Assembly: GCA_019914945.1 (NCBI GenBank)
Contig: CM034099.1
Location: 3,286,001 to 3,350,000, forward strand
From: Typha latifolia
Lineage: Eukaryota; Streptophyta; Magnoliopsida; Poales; Typhaceae
Direction of reading: 5' to 3'
Length of the DNA stretch: 64,000 nucleotides
The first letter of the stretch is position 1, and every line of letters starts with the position of its first letter. The notes under the pieces are model-generated. The model was given only the letters and a program-made list of their open reading frames with translations, was not told the DNA's origin and did no database searches. A program made the position numbers and the translations under genes. Of the stretch, positions 30,101 to 42,213 are shown in pieces.

Positions 30101-33100
30101 CGTGCAAACTACGATTAAGATTCAAAATCAAATTATTTGGGATTAAACAATCAAGGCAAGTTCTCATTCATATTTTCTTAAATTTCTTTTATCATTCTAA
30201 ATAATATTGCATTAAGTATAAAAATTATGAAAGAATATTCGCCTAGATTGACTTTATAATATGCAAGTTAGTGACATAAGAATTTCTTTGTCACATGCAT
30301 AGGAGATTAAGAAACTTCTTATTTAAGAGTTTTCATTGAAGAATTCCATATGTCAATATTACATGCATTTTATAGAAAAATCAGATTTATTATTTTCAGA
30401 ATAAAAAAAAAAGATTATGAATTTCGAATGTCTAAAATATTTAATATTATATGTCTATTTTTATAAAATAAGATATAAGAGAAATGTAAGAGATCTTTCT
30501 AAATGATTTTTTATAAGATCTTTAACGAAATAGTAATTATGAGATGAGAATTTTATAGGACTAAATATTATATTATTGTTTATTCATGTCCTCTATACAT
30601 GACTTATAAAGAATTGAGATATATATATTTTAGAAAGTTTTGACGCTATGATTTATGGATAATTGATACATAAAATGCATTAAAAAAATTGAGAATCTTG
30701 ATAGTAGAGGAATTATCATATCTGAAATTCAAAATGAACCAGCATAAAAATATTAATAAAAGTGAGATCCAATACCCAGATTTTTAAAAAGATAAGTTTA
30801 GGGAGAACTTTCTTAGAATGTAATGTCACGGCATGCTACGAAAGGACTCTTGCAGGTTTACGAGAAAGATCCTAGATTTTTCATCTATGTTGACTCTAAT
30901 CTTATTCAATGGCTAACGAAAAAGTTAGTAGGAAACTTCAAAGGTGCATACTGTGACCCTAACCGGATCAATGATCTAGAAAAATCCCAACCATATAGTA
31001 ATTAATAATGCAATGTGGCCACTGGTCAAAATATTCATCGATGAGACAATATGACATATTTATTGCTTTTGACGAGTTTTCATAATAATACACTTTTGCT
31101 AGATATCTATTCTTGTAAACTGATTTATTCAATATGAGATATTATAAATGTTTTATCATTCACATGCATTGAACTTTGAAATGAAGCAAGAGGTAAGAAA
31201 ATTATTTATTTATAAGACAGATTATATCATTAAACTTCATTTTCTACTACTATATGTATCACGTATTGATTTTTGTCAATAGATATAATGCTAGTAGAGT
31301 GAATTATTTGGTGAGAGTCTAGCTCTGAAGAGAACTCTAAAGAGCGAGCATATTTTTCTGTTGTGTTAACCTTCACTTACGATTTGATCATCGTGTAGTT
31401 TTGTAATTCTCTGAGTTTTCTCCTAGAGATTTGCGACCATCGTGTTCCCAAATCAGGGTATGACACTCAACCCTTGAAATAGGTTACAAAAATAGCCATA
31501 AGGAGAAGAAAGCATCAAATGTAGGAAAACAACTTATTAGGTTTGACCATCCTAGGGAATTTAGCCGCTTCAACTCTTCCCCAAAAGTCTAAGGAGAACA
31601 TATGAAAAGCCTAGTTGTCATCTGTATTCCACCATATATAGACAAACATGCATCAGAACCTCCTCTTAGCAACAAAAGGAGTCCCGATCATGATTTTCCT
31701 ACCCATAGAGGTAAAGTAAAGGTCCTTCCCTTTTAGGAAGGCTGTGGGCGAGGAGGGATTCGAACCCCCAACACCGTGGTTCGTAGCCACGTGAAAGGAG
31801 GGTGCCCGATCAGAGAATGAAATCCATTACAGCAATCGAGGGATCTCTTCCTGCAAACAATTTGTTCCATACCGAAAAGATGACTCCCCTCCATGGATGA
31901 TGCCATCCAAAAAGGGAGAATGAATCAATAGGCTTTCTACATATGCATCGTCCAAAGCAACGATTTTTATCAACTCTTTAGCATAGTCTTAGTTTGAAGA
32001 ATGAGAGAGTCAGTGTTGCAGGTCTAGTTCAGGGACTCTTTTGCAAGTTCTTCAAGCCTGCCGTGAGTCCGTAGCTGGATCTGGATCTGGATGCGGAGTT
32101 TGAGCTTCGGGGTGAGGGAGAGATGGCTACTTGTTCAACTTATCTCTTTCAACTTGGATACCATGAGGTCGGGACTCGAACCCGGAACTAGTAGGATGGA
32201 GTACATGAATACCAGTTACAATACCTATCAACCAAGGAGGAATCCTTCCAGTAGTACCGCGAGAACCCCCTAAGGTTCCGACTAAAAAATGAAATAGTTT
32301 TTTAAAATGATTCAATTGAAGTAATGAGCCTCCCCCGATTTAGATCGGGAAAATCGTACAGATTTTATGAAACCATGTAGATCTTATCCTCATGCCATTA
32401 TTGCCGCTAGAGCCCACAAACCCCGCAATCTAAATCGCCAGTGAGTTCCCTACAACCGTTGTAAATTAATTTTAGTTTAATTGCGTCTTTAATTTTTTTC
32501 CCATTCTTCCTTACTTTTCATTCTTGTCAAAAAAATTGACTGGTTGATGATCTAGTGTTTTCCCAGGACGGATCGGGAAAGTTCCCCTCATTGTCCTCTT
32601 TCCTTGGGTACCCTTTTTGGGTACTTGAGACGTTCAATGGAGGCTACACCCCATAGCCTCCCGCCGTCAACCTTTAGGGTGAATCCAACTATCCCCACTG
32701 TCTCGCAGTCTGATCGGCGACCATCCCCTTCATATGACGAAAGTATTGATGTTGTTCTGTGATGCCCTTGTGGCTTGGGTTGCATGGTGAGTTATCTCCA
32801 TGGCTACCAGCAATGGAGTAGGCTTTGAGCGTCGTCGACCACCTTTCTTAGCCATTCTTCTCTTCCTGAGGGATGTTGTGGCAATGGGGATGGGTTTGAT
32901 ATTGTCGGTTGGCCACCGATGGCGAAAATCACTGGACTCCTCCCTCCCTCATCGTTGAGCTTTTTCTCTCCGATGTGAGACCCCTATTTCACATCTGATC
33001 GGGTTGTTGCCTTGTGCTTCCTTACCCGACCAATGAGAATTTGCTAGCTTGGCTAACTTGGATGTTGTGATTGCCAACAACCACCTCCTACCCCTTTCTT

Positions 33101-36100
33101 GACTGGTTTCCTATTGAGAGTGAAGTGGATTGGGTGCTGCCCAACCCAAGTGGTAGGTTGGGCAGCAAGTAGCCCAGCCCAAGTCTAGCTTAGGTTGAGT
33201 TGCGACTTAGCCAAAGTGACAGTCTTAGTTGATTTGGGCTTTAGGCCCAACTTTGTGGGGTGGTATTCTAGACATCGGGTTCGTTGCAACCCAACCCATT
33301 ACTTTGGGCCTCGAGCTAGCCCAAGTGGGTTAATTGTTATTTATTTTATTTTAATTTATTTTAGTCATTTTTATTTACTTGACCGGGTCAACTTGAGCCC
33401 TTAAATGATATCTTATTTGTTATAAATTGATAATAATTAGTGAAACAATGAACATGATGATATTTCTATAAATTACTCTTAATAACATATCTAATTGTTA
33501 TATTACTATGTCAATTTTACCTAAGCAATAAATATAAGAATTCTTAGGTGGACCTACCCAAACCTATAGAGGCTATCATTAGTTTCAAATAAGTTCACAC
33601 TTATACTTCTATTATATTCATTATCATAGTAAATACATTACTTATGATGATAATCCTGTGGTGCAGTTAGAGCTAGTTAATTAGAAAGCATGAATACTCC
33701 GTAGTCTAAGAATAGTGTAAATAATGAGAGAATGTTTTACTTTATGATTTCATCACATTCATTTTATGGATGTGCAGATATTTGTTGCTAGTCAATATGA
33801 TTATGTTTATTTACTGCTTCATGATGTTGGTCACTGTATCACTTACACATGACACCTACATGTATCACCATGTAGTTAAGTTCTATCTCGACAATGCCCT
33901 TTTACTCACTCAGCCCAAGGTCAAGGGACAGATTATATATAGTACCTATATTTATATTGGATAATGCTTGAAGTTGTGAAATTAGGAAGGGACTATCAAG
34001 CACTGCATACACCGGTTTGAGTAGGCGTGACATTTTCGAGTATAGAGATTAGACATTAAATGATCTTCAAACTATTGTTGAAAGGTAAGGGTTATAAATC
34101 TAACAATACTCAATGATGCAGAATGAGAGTGACGTTACGCGGTGGCTCATGTTTTTCGCACAAGTGGTGCGATGATATTGAGCCAAGGGCTCGAGTGGAT
34201 AGCATCATAATGTGATGTTAACCCATGCGATGATAATGGGGTCTACGATTGAAATCCTTAGTCTACAATGACAGACAATCAGTCATCTATTTGCCAGGTA
34301 ATAGGCATGATGATACTACTATTATGTCTTCTCTCCTTGATGGGTGTTACTTAATATGAGCTTTTGATGTTGCTTATAGTTGTGGCTTTGCGTGAGTTTG
34401 AGATAGAAGATTTGATAATTTGAGGTGATGCATATCAAATGCTCTATTATTAATGTGAATTATAGTTATGGACATGATGGACATATTATACAGATGCACC
34501 ATTTTATTCATGGTTAGTATATATATATATATGTATCATTTTGCATTCTTCTGTATACTACTTTTAGACTGTTGAGATGTATTCTTGGTGGGCTTTATTA
34601 TCATCACAATTTGATAAAAATGCTTTCAGATTAGTAGATAATCCCAAGTTTGTGGAGGAGCTAATGAGAATTACTTATAATTCCGTTATTTATTTTATTC
34701 TTGTAAATAAGCTAAATTAATTATGCCCTATGTGTGGGCATTTGTATCAAATGAGGTGTATTGATATATATTCTAGGTGTTGTGGCTTGTGATATTTTGA
34801 GTTTATTTTTGCTTGAATTATTTACAAAAATTTTGAATTTTTATCTTACATATTGCATAGAAACACTGATCAACGGGTCACGTGAAAACTATGTGAGGGA
34901 TACGTGTATTTCAACTTGAACATCACACGAGCATCATATCTCTTTCGACCAAAGCTATTGTTGCCAGTCATGAATAACAATAGAACGGGTGCCATATGGA
35001 AATCTTTTCTTCTATTACCAGGCAATAAAGCTTGTGAAGCATCCAAGACATTGGTTCGCAACATATCTGATGAAACAAACTTAGTCTATTATTATGACAA
35101 AATAGATGTTAAAACTCAAGCATGTAGTGACTTCAGTTTGCAGTTCTATCAAAATGGGCCCGGGCTTGGATTAAGCAACCTCATAAATTTTCGACTATAT
35201 GCTAGGAGAGATTGGAAAACTCCAGATGGACCATTCTAATGGTGGCAACCACCTAATAGCCTCAAGGATCGAACAATTTTTCTATTTTCTTTCTTTTTCT
35301 TGTCCTAGATTAAGACCTTTTCTTTCCCCCGGACCGATGACTCGCTTGAAGGAAATGAAGCTCATCTGGAGCATTTTTTAGAAAACGAAGAAGTACCGAA
35401 GCCCGAACAAATCCAGGATTTGGCAAGTTAACAAGCAAGTAGCTAGCTTCCACCTTACTCGTCCCACTTCGTCATTGAACCAAATGTTTGTTCTCTTGCA
35501 CAAGAGAGCTTCATAAAGAAATGTTGCAAAATCTACACATCAATGAAATTGGAAGCTATATCTGATCTTACGAGGGTCAATGGTAACAATTGAATAATGA
35601 TTGAACTAATGAAGCAACGAGCCAAAGTGGTACCTTGTACAACTCAGAGGCAGAAAATGGTTGGAGCAACCTTTGCAAATTTGCATAAGGGAGAACTAAC
35701 AAGTCGGGCACTGCGAATATGCCTATTTTGTTGAGATGACTTAGAAGATCATCATTCATGCATGGCAACATCCATAAAGATGAATCTCTCTCAAACCATA
35801 AGCCCTGAAAACAAGGAAAATAAAAATGAATATCAGAATGCCACCACTCCTATGTATACAAATGTAATTACTTCATGTAGGCAATCATTGCAAATCATAA
35901 GTGTTAAGAGTATAAAAGATTAAAACTACCATTCTTTAATAGCTTAAACTTGTAGAGTAACTAGTGAGCTATTCTGATATAACAGTAGGAGCTCCCAAGT
36001 TTGAATCCCTCCAAGCCTATCTGTCATTTAAAAAGTCCAGCCATTTAATTCAAATTCACTTGTTGGACCTCTTAAAAAGTTAAAATTCCTTGAGCTAAAA

Positions 36101-39100
36101 GTGAGAGGGAATCTTGGAATACAAAAGACTAAAACTACCATTCTGTTAATGTCTTAAACTTATATAATAATTGGTGAACTAACAACAAGCTAGCTATTGA
36201 TACCTACAATAGTACAATAAAAGACGACTCATGAAAAAGATCCCACTTCTTAGAGGTCATGCAAAATGAACATCCCAATTGTCTCTTTAAAATCAGGTCC
36301 TTAGATATGTTCAATTCTATACAATGTCTAAGTTGATGCCACCATGAAGTTTGAGCATCGCTGTTGCATTTATTCTTTTGTTATTGCGATATACCAATAA
36401 ACCTTCTAGGTTTCTTTCGATATGACTCCGTGTCTCCATCTTCTCTCATTGAAGACCAAATTAAAAATCTCAGACATTTCTTATTTTTACTATAAGATCT
36501 CGTCGACCATCCTTCTTTTTCTGGTCACTCATTTGGTCCATCTTCTCTTATACTCAGCAAATGTGTGTATCCTTTCTTTTGATAGAGGATCTGGTAACCC
36601 TCTTCAAGTTGCTTCAAACTTGTGCATTTAATTGCACATTTTTTATTCCAGATCTCTTAGCATTTTTTGCTAATATCAAGTCTTTGATCTTCTCTGTTTG
36701 CTGTAACCTTCAGAATTGCTGATTTATGTATACCACCACTTCACCAACGTTCTGTACATATAGCCTGAATTAACACATGTCATATCTAGAATTATCATAA
36801 TTTTATGTTGTACCATATTCATCTTACCTAAATCAGCTTGCATCCTAGATGCTTCTCTAATCTTACATTACCTGCGCCATCACAATCATCTTCACACTAA
36901 CGCTTATTTGAATATATACTAGAATACAAACAAATAGGTATATATGTACTTGAGCTCAATTACATCAGAGATGTTGCAATCACATATTTTACCAGTCATC
37001 TTGGCTGGTCTCTTAGTTACCTTTCCATCTGAAACTATCTCTTATTTCATGGAGATCACTGTTACAACACTAGTCTGGTTTCCTGTAGATGCCTTTGCTG
37101 TGTAGAAGCGTGCGCATTTGAAGGCTAAGATCTTGCCACTCATGAACATCAAACTTCAGATGATTACTCCTAGATCACCTATTCATATAACCACGGAATC
37201 ATCCTTTTTGGTGTAGGATTGCTATGAGATAATTCACCATCAGAGTTTCATCAACTTTGACGCACATAATCCATGTTGCACCTTTTTAAGTCCGAACATT
37301 AATATTACATCAAATTATGATGCCGACCTTATCATGGTTGTGATTTCACAAGCAATATTTCAAAATTCACTTGTCCCAATGAGAGAAATGCACCAGCAAA
37401 GAAAGAAATAGATACATAAAACTATACCTGCATGACCATTTGCAGAAGACGCATACAAGTCATCGTGCTAGAAAGCCATCCACTATTGGCAGATATGTCA
37501 ATCATAGCCTGTATGATACGTATACTTTGATCAAGAACGGATTTCAAGTCAGTTACATAATCACTGATAGGTAATTCTGTCCCAGAAAAGTGTGCCTGCA
37601 ATTGAAAGAGTAGTTAGTACTTAACGAATTATAAGAAACAAGAATTATTGGTATGAATTATAAGAAACAAGAATTATTGGTGTCGTATTTGAAGAGCTGA
37701 TGAACAACACCAAAACAGGTCCTAGAAATGACCTGGAAGAGTAAATTTGCTTTCACATGTGGATCATCAAGGCGGTGCTCATCAACCAGAAAAGGGACCT
37801 TCTCAGATAATCCTTTATTCATATTTTCCTGAGAGCGTAAACAACATGAATTACCAAGGGAAGTTGCAGCAAACCCTTGAAGAGAATAAGATACAAATAT
37901 ACAAGTTTTAGAATCTTATGTGAGTTGATAGAATAGATTCTTGTCTGATTTTCTTATATTATTTCTCTCTGACATAAGCCTACAGAAGTGTAATGTAGGT
38001 CAGAATTTAAGAAAGTTTTGAATGGATTAATGAATGAAACAACTATCATGTCTGGACAGTATTTTAAGGTCGCTTGCCAAGGTAAACATGAATGAACCAA
38101 GTATTAAAATGTCTATCCTCTATACCCACACAAAGCGAGAGCAAAAGAAGATAGAAATTTGCTACTAAAATTGATCCTATGCTTAGGCATACATAATTAC
38201 AAAGTGAACTCTCTATATAAGAAACAAAAAGTTGTTGCAAAGAAAAGGGTAAGCCTAAGAGCAAAAGTTACCTCATTATGCCGTACAGGAAGTTCGTCAA
38301 ATTCAGAGGCAGCAGAAAGAATGTTCAAGAAAACCTAGAAACATTAATAATGTTAGTTCAATAATTTTTTGTCAATTCAAGAAAGAGGGGAAAAACTTTT
38401 AGAGGTACATCATGCAACAGTTTTACTTACTTCAATTGAAGTATATGGTCCAATGTTTGACCCAAACATCGACACTGTCCTGTAACTGAGGTAATATTGG
38501 GACGCAATTGAACCTAACATCAAAGGCTCTACAGAATTGTCACTCATCTTTATGCATCCACTGTCCTCAAGGTCCTCAAATGTAGTTTCCACTAACCTGT
38601 TTATTTGGAAAAAATCAATTATTGCAGCATAAAAAAATGATAACAGAGTAAAACAGTATTCGTTTGAGTTATCAAGTATTTACCTTGATAGGTAAGAATT
38701 CAAAACATAAGCCTCAGTGTCCTCTAACCCGTAATAAGCTGGATTGGCAACCTGTTAAAGTAGCACATATATCTTTTACAAATAATTGAAAAAACAAGCA
38801 TCAATAGGAATTGCTTCACTTACCATAAAGTAGGATATCCATTTCTTAAAGTGAACTACATATAAATTTTATCAGCTTGATGTGGTAAGAATTTCTGTAA
38901 ACAAAAAAATCATATTCTTTACCTTTGTTGTCCCAAGTCCTTTCTTGGGCTTTATTTTCATTCTGGCACCTTTTACCAAAATTGAACTACTAAAAGATAC
39001 TTAAATAATTAGGATAATTCTCTTTTGACTTCCCACCCTTCTCCACATACCTAATTTAAACTATTTTTTAATACACAAAGACCTCCTGAAATATTGAAAA

Positions 39101-42100
39101 TGTCTCACCGCCTGATGTAAACGCAATAGACAAAAAAGATAAAATGACCAAATTATCCCTCCGCTTATAATGGATAGAGGGTTAAGTAAGCTAGCTAATA
39201 AAATAAAATTTTATTTTCTTTATAAATTCCTTTATTGCCCTCGTACCCTATATATCATAAAGCCAAAGCCCGAAAACAAAATTTAATCATGTACTATTCC
39301 AAAGCACAGCATTAATGCTTGGTTCGAGATTAGTTCTAAGCAAAGCTTGATTAGCTCTAACCAAAAGAATGTTGTAGACAATTAGAAATTAGTGCTAAGC
39401 CAAATTTGATTAGTTCTAAGCAAAACCCTTCTCCCCACTCCCCAAAATCTCAGCCTTCTGATCCATGGTCATGTCCTTCTCCTCAAGCCGAGTCCAGCAT
39501 CCCGAGAAGATCTACCACAGCATGCCAAAGCTCGACAAGGCCATGGACCTCTCCAAGAAATCTATCCTCCTCTGCCTCCGTTCTCTAATCTCCTCCCACA
39601 AGAATTGTTCCAACTTCCATCCTCCTCCGTGACTTAGGAGCTATTGTTTTCTTCATAGGAACCTTCCAGATTGCATCTGATCTCTTCTTTATATATGCTC
39701 CACAGCTCCAGTATTAAAACCTGTCCTTTGGAAGGGAGAGGGGACCAGACCTTGTGTGACTTCCAAGGAGCCCAGCTTAGATCTACTTCTCCCTTCACTT
39801 TCTTCATGTTGGTCGCCTTTGAAGCAGGTGGTCTCTTAAGAGCTCTTCTTTTGATGCTCTCATTTCAATTGCTTTTTGCCTTGGGCTAGAACAAAGAGGC
39901 TAGTTTAATGATCATGGGTTTTCTTACCTTCTTTGGGTTGAGATAAAGATTGCAGAGCTTTTGGCAAGGGTAACGCTGCCTAAGTTTTACTCACAGAGCC
40001 TCCACTTCCATGATTATGAGGTGCTGGCTTCTACCAAGGAGGAAGTGATGAGGAGGCGGGGTTTGTTCAAAAATGGAATTTTTTGTCCCTCCTCGAGCGC
40101 CACCCCTCCATCTTCAAGGTCTTTGATGGAAGAGCGGCCAGACGCAGCACCATTGCCGTGAAGCTCACAGGAAGAAGGCCGAGAGGATCTCGAGTGAGGA
40201 GGCACAAGCGAGAGGGGTGAGATGCAGCTAGTTGGAGAAGAGGGTGGGAAAGTGCAGCTTGGATTGAAGGGAAGAATTTTATTTAACAAGGTAAGGATAT
40301 TTTTGTCCACTTAAAATCTCTTTTAACTTGCACGTGACTTGTACATGCATATATGAGCTAAACATGGCATATAGTTGTTATGTGAATAGTACATGACACC
40401 TTATGGATAGAAAAAAGTAATCAAAACCTAACAAAAGGGGTATTTGAAATATTTTCAATAATTCAAGGAATCTTTATCACCAAATAATAGTTCAGAGAGT
40501 GAAAAAAGGTGATAGGTCAGAGAGTCAAAAGGAAATTATCCCCAAATAGTTTTTGGCTACTACTAATTCTGCTACTTCTTCACTTGTTATTCCAACCTCT
40601 AGAATAACGTGTCATCATCTGAACATTCAACATTCTCATGGTAACCACACTAATTTATCACTTCATGGTTTTCTAATTCCCAGCGATTTAGAAAATCAAG
40701 CATCAATTATTCAATAGAACAATCAAGCTTCCTTTTGTCAAATTTTCCTCAAATTATAGGTACATGATGTTCCTGCATGACACCAGAGAATGTTTCCCAA
40801 TTGTAGAATTTTCCTGATAACAGAATTTTGAATCTGATAAGTTCACAGAACACATAAATAATAGGCTAAAAGCACTACATGGTACATTTCATTTTTTATG
40901 GATTTTATATAAAAACAGCATGTATAATTTTTTAATTTCAATAGAAAGGTTTAAAACCTTACTGATGAATTTTTTGGAATCAAACAAGTTATATAGACTT
41001 ATAGAGCACATCCAATAGATCAGCATAACTGTCATGTGTGCAATAGCTGATTCAACAGAATTTACCTAAGACTAGCTTCTTTATGGTTTAGGATATAGAA
41101 AATGAATCAAGCAAAATATATTAAAAATGGACTATTCCTGAATAGAACCAAAAACTATAGAAGCTATAGTAATAGACAGCATAGAATCAAGTCAAGATAT
41201 TTGAGCTACCTTTATTCAAACTTTCATCAACTTTATTGGGCTAGATCAAAATATCAAATGACAGTAGAATCTCTATTACATATACATTTCATTAAATAAT
41301 GCAGTATCACACAAATAATTGCAGTAGAAGAGCATAAAAGATCATATGATGTGGCTCATTTCTTGATAAAAATCCACCTGGTGGAGGAAAGTTTTACAAA
41401 AGGTAATCCGAAAAGCTCATCAATTAAAAAAGGTCTCTTTATCTTGTTTATTTACAGAAGACTGCCTTTGCCAATACAACTAACACATGTCTGCCATAGA
41501 TTAGATCTGATGAGAGCTCTTAACTATTACTGTGCATGATCAAATGTTAACTTCTCATTAGTATGCTATAAACTTCCAAGTTGTCTTATACTGCTCTTGT
41601 ATATATCTTGAATCATCTAAGAAAATTTTATTAGGAAGAAAAATATATATCTTGAATCATTTAATAGATTGATATCAGGATTATTATAACCACTGACAGG
41701 GACAATCTAAATGATTTTTTTTTGCGGTTACACATCACACAGTTTTTAATGGGACAGGTGGAACTAATTAGTAAGAAGTTATCAGCTTGTCATGTTATCT
41801 AAAAGGTCACTCACAAAACCAGCGTTCACTAGAACAGATATTGCCTTATGAGTAATGACCGCTTCCAACTTGATTTGAACCTGGAAGTGCCAGCATCCTC
41901 CACCCTAAAACCCTGAGTTGGATTTCAACTGATATGTCCTTTCTCTTGTTAATCAGTTAAAAGATGACACCAGAATTAGTAGACCTCGTCACTTGTCAGT
42001 TGTGTAAGCAGCTAAAAAGTTTTAAAAACTTAAGAGAGCATCTCAAAAAATATTAGCAAGAATTCATACCAAACGACGAAATAGATAGGTCCATGAAAGG

Positions 42101-42213
42101 TAATGAACTGCGTCCTCCTTATGACGGATTGTACCAGAAACGATTTCCGCATTTATGTGATCATGTAGATGCTCCCTCAGGCTACTTTCAACAGGAAATG
42201 GTTCATAAAGAAA
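27141..42213 (-). CDS. Helicase block E: second Sec63 unit and C-terminus (10 exons)
   Basis: Exons 42070-42213, 38684-38751, 38431-38596, 38272-38334, 37733-37828, 37428-37595, 35634-35804, 28466-28615, 27522-27653 and 27141-27215. They encode FYKK-joined [20 protein letters not shown], the winged-helix part ending [26 protein letters not shown], the bundle ([19 protein letters not shown]) and the FN3-like end ([20 protein letters not shown]), finishing RSLGKFS. The C-terminal FN3 part is split by the 7-kb intron at 28616-35633, which separates SASELYK from [11 protein letters not shown]. Confidence 0.94.

Larger units (their letters stand above)
28616..35633 (-). other. 7.0-kb helicase intron, the longest in the gene
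   Basis: The donor is GTACCACTTTGG next to 35634 and the acceptor is TTTTGGCAG next to 28615. The intron is a mosaic: a Tourist-type MITE (29249-29679), AT-rich DNA, organelle-derived fragments (31745-32336), a GC-rich stretch (32570-33340), AT-rich repeat-like DNA (33400-34860) and an organelle-like or unknown stretch (34861-35450). Codons of the helicase resume cleanly on either side. Confidence 0.8.

Noticed and set aside
31745..31793. A working tRNA-Arg gene
   Set aside because: The 5' acceptor strand and the D arm are missing; only the anticodon arm, T arm and 3' acceptor strand remain.
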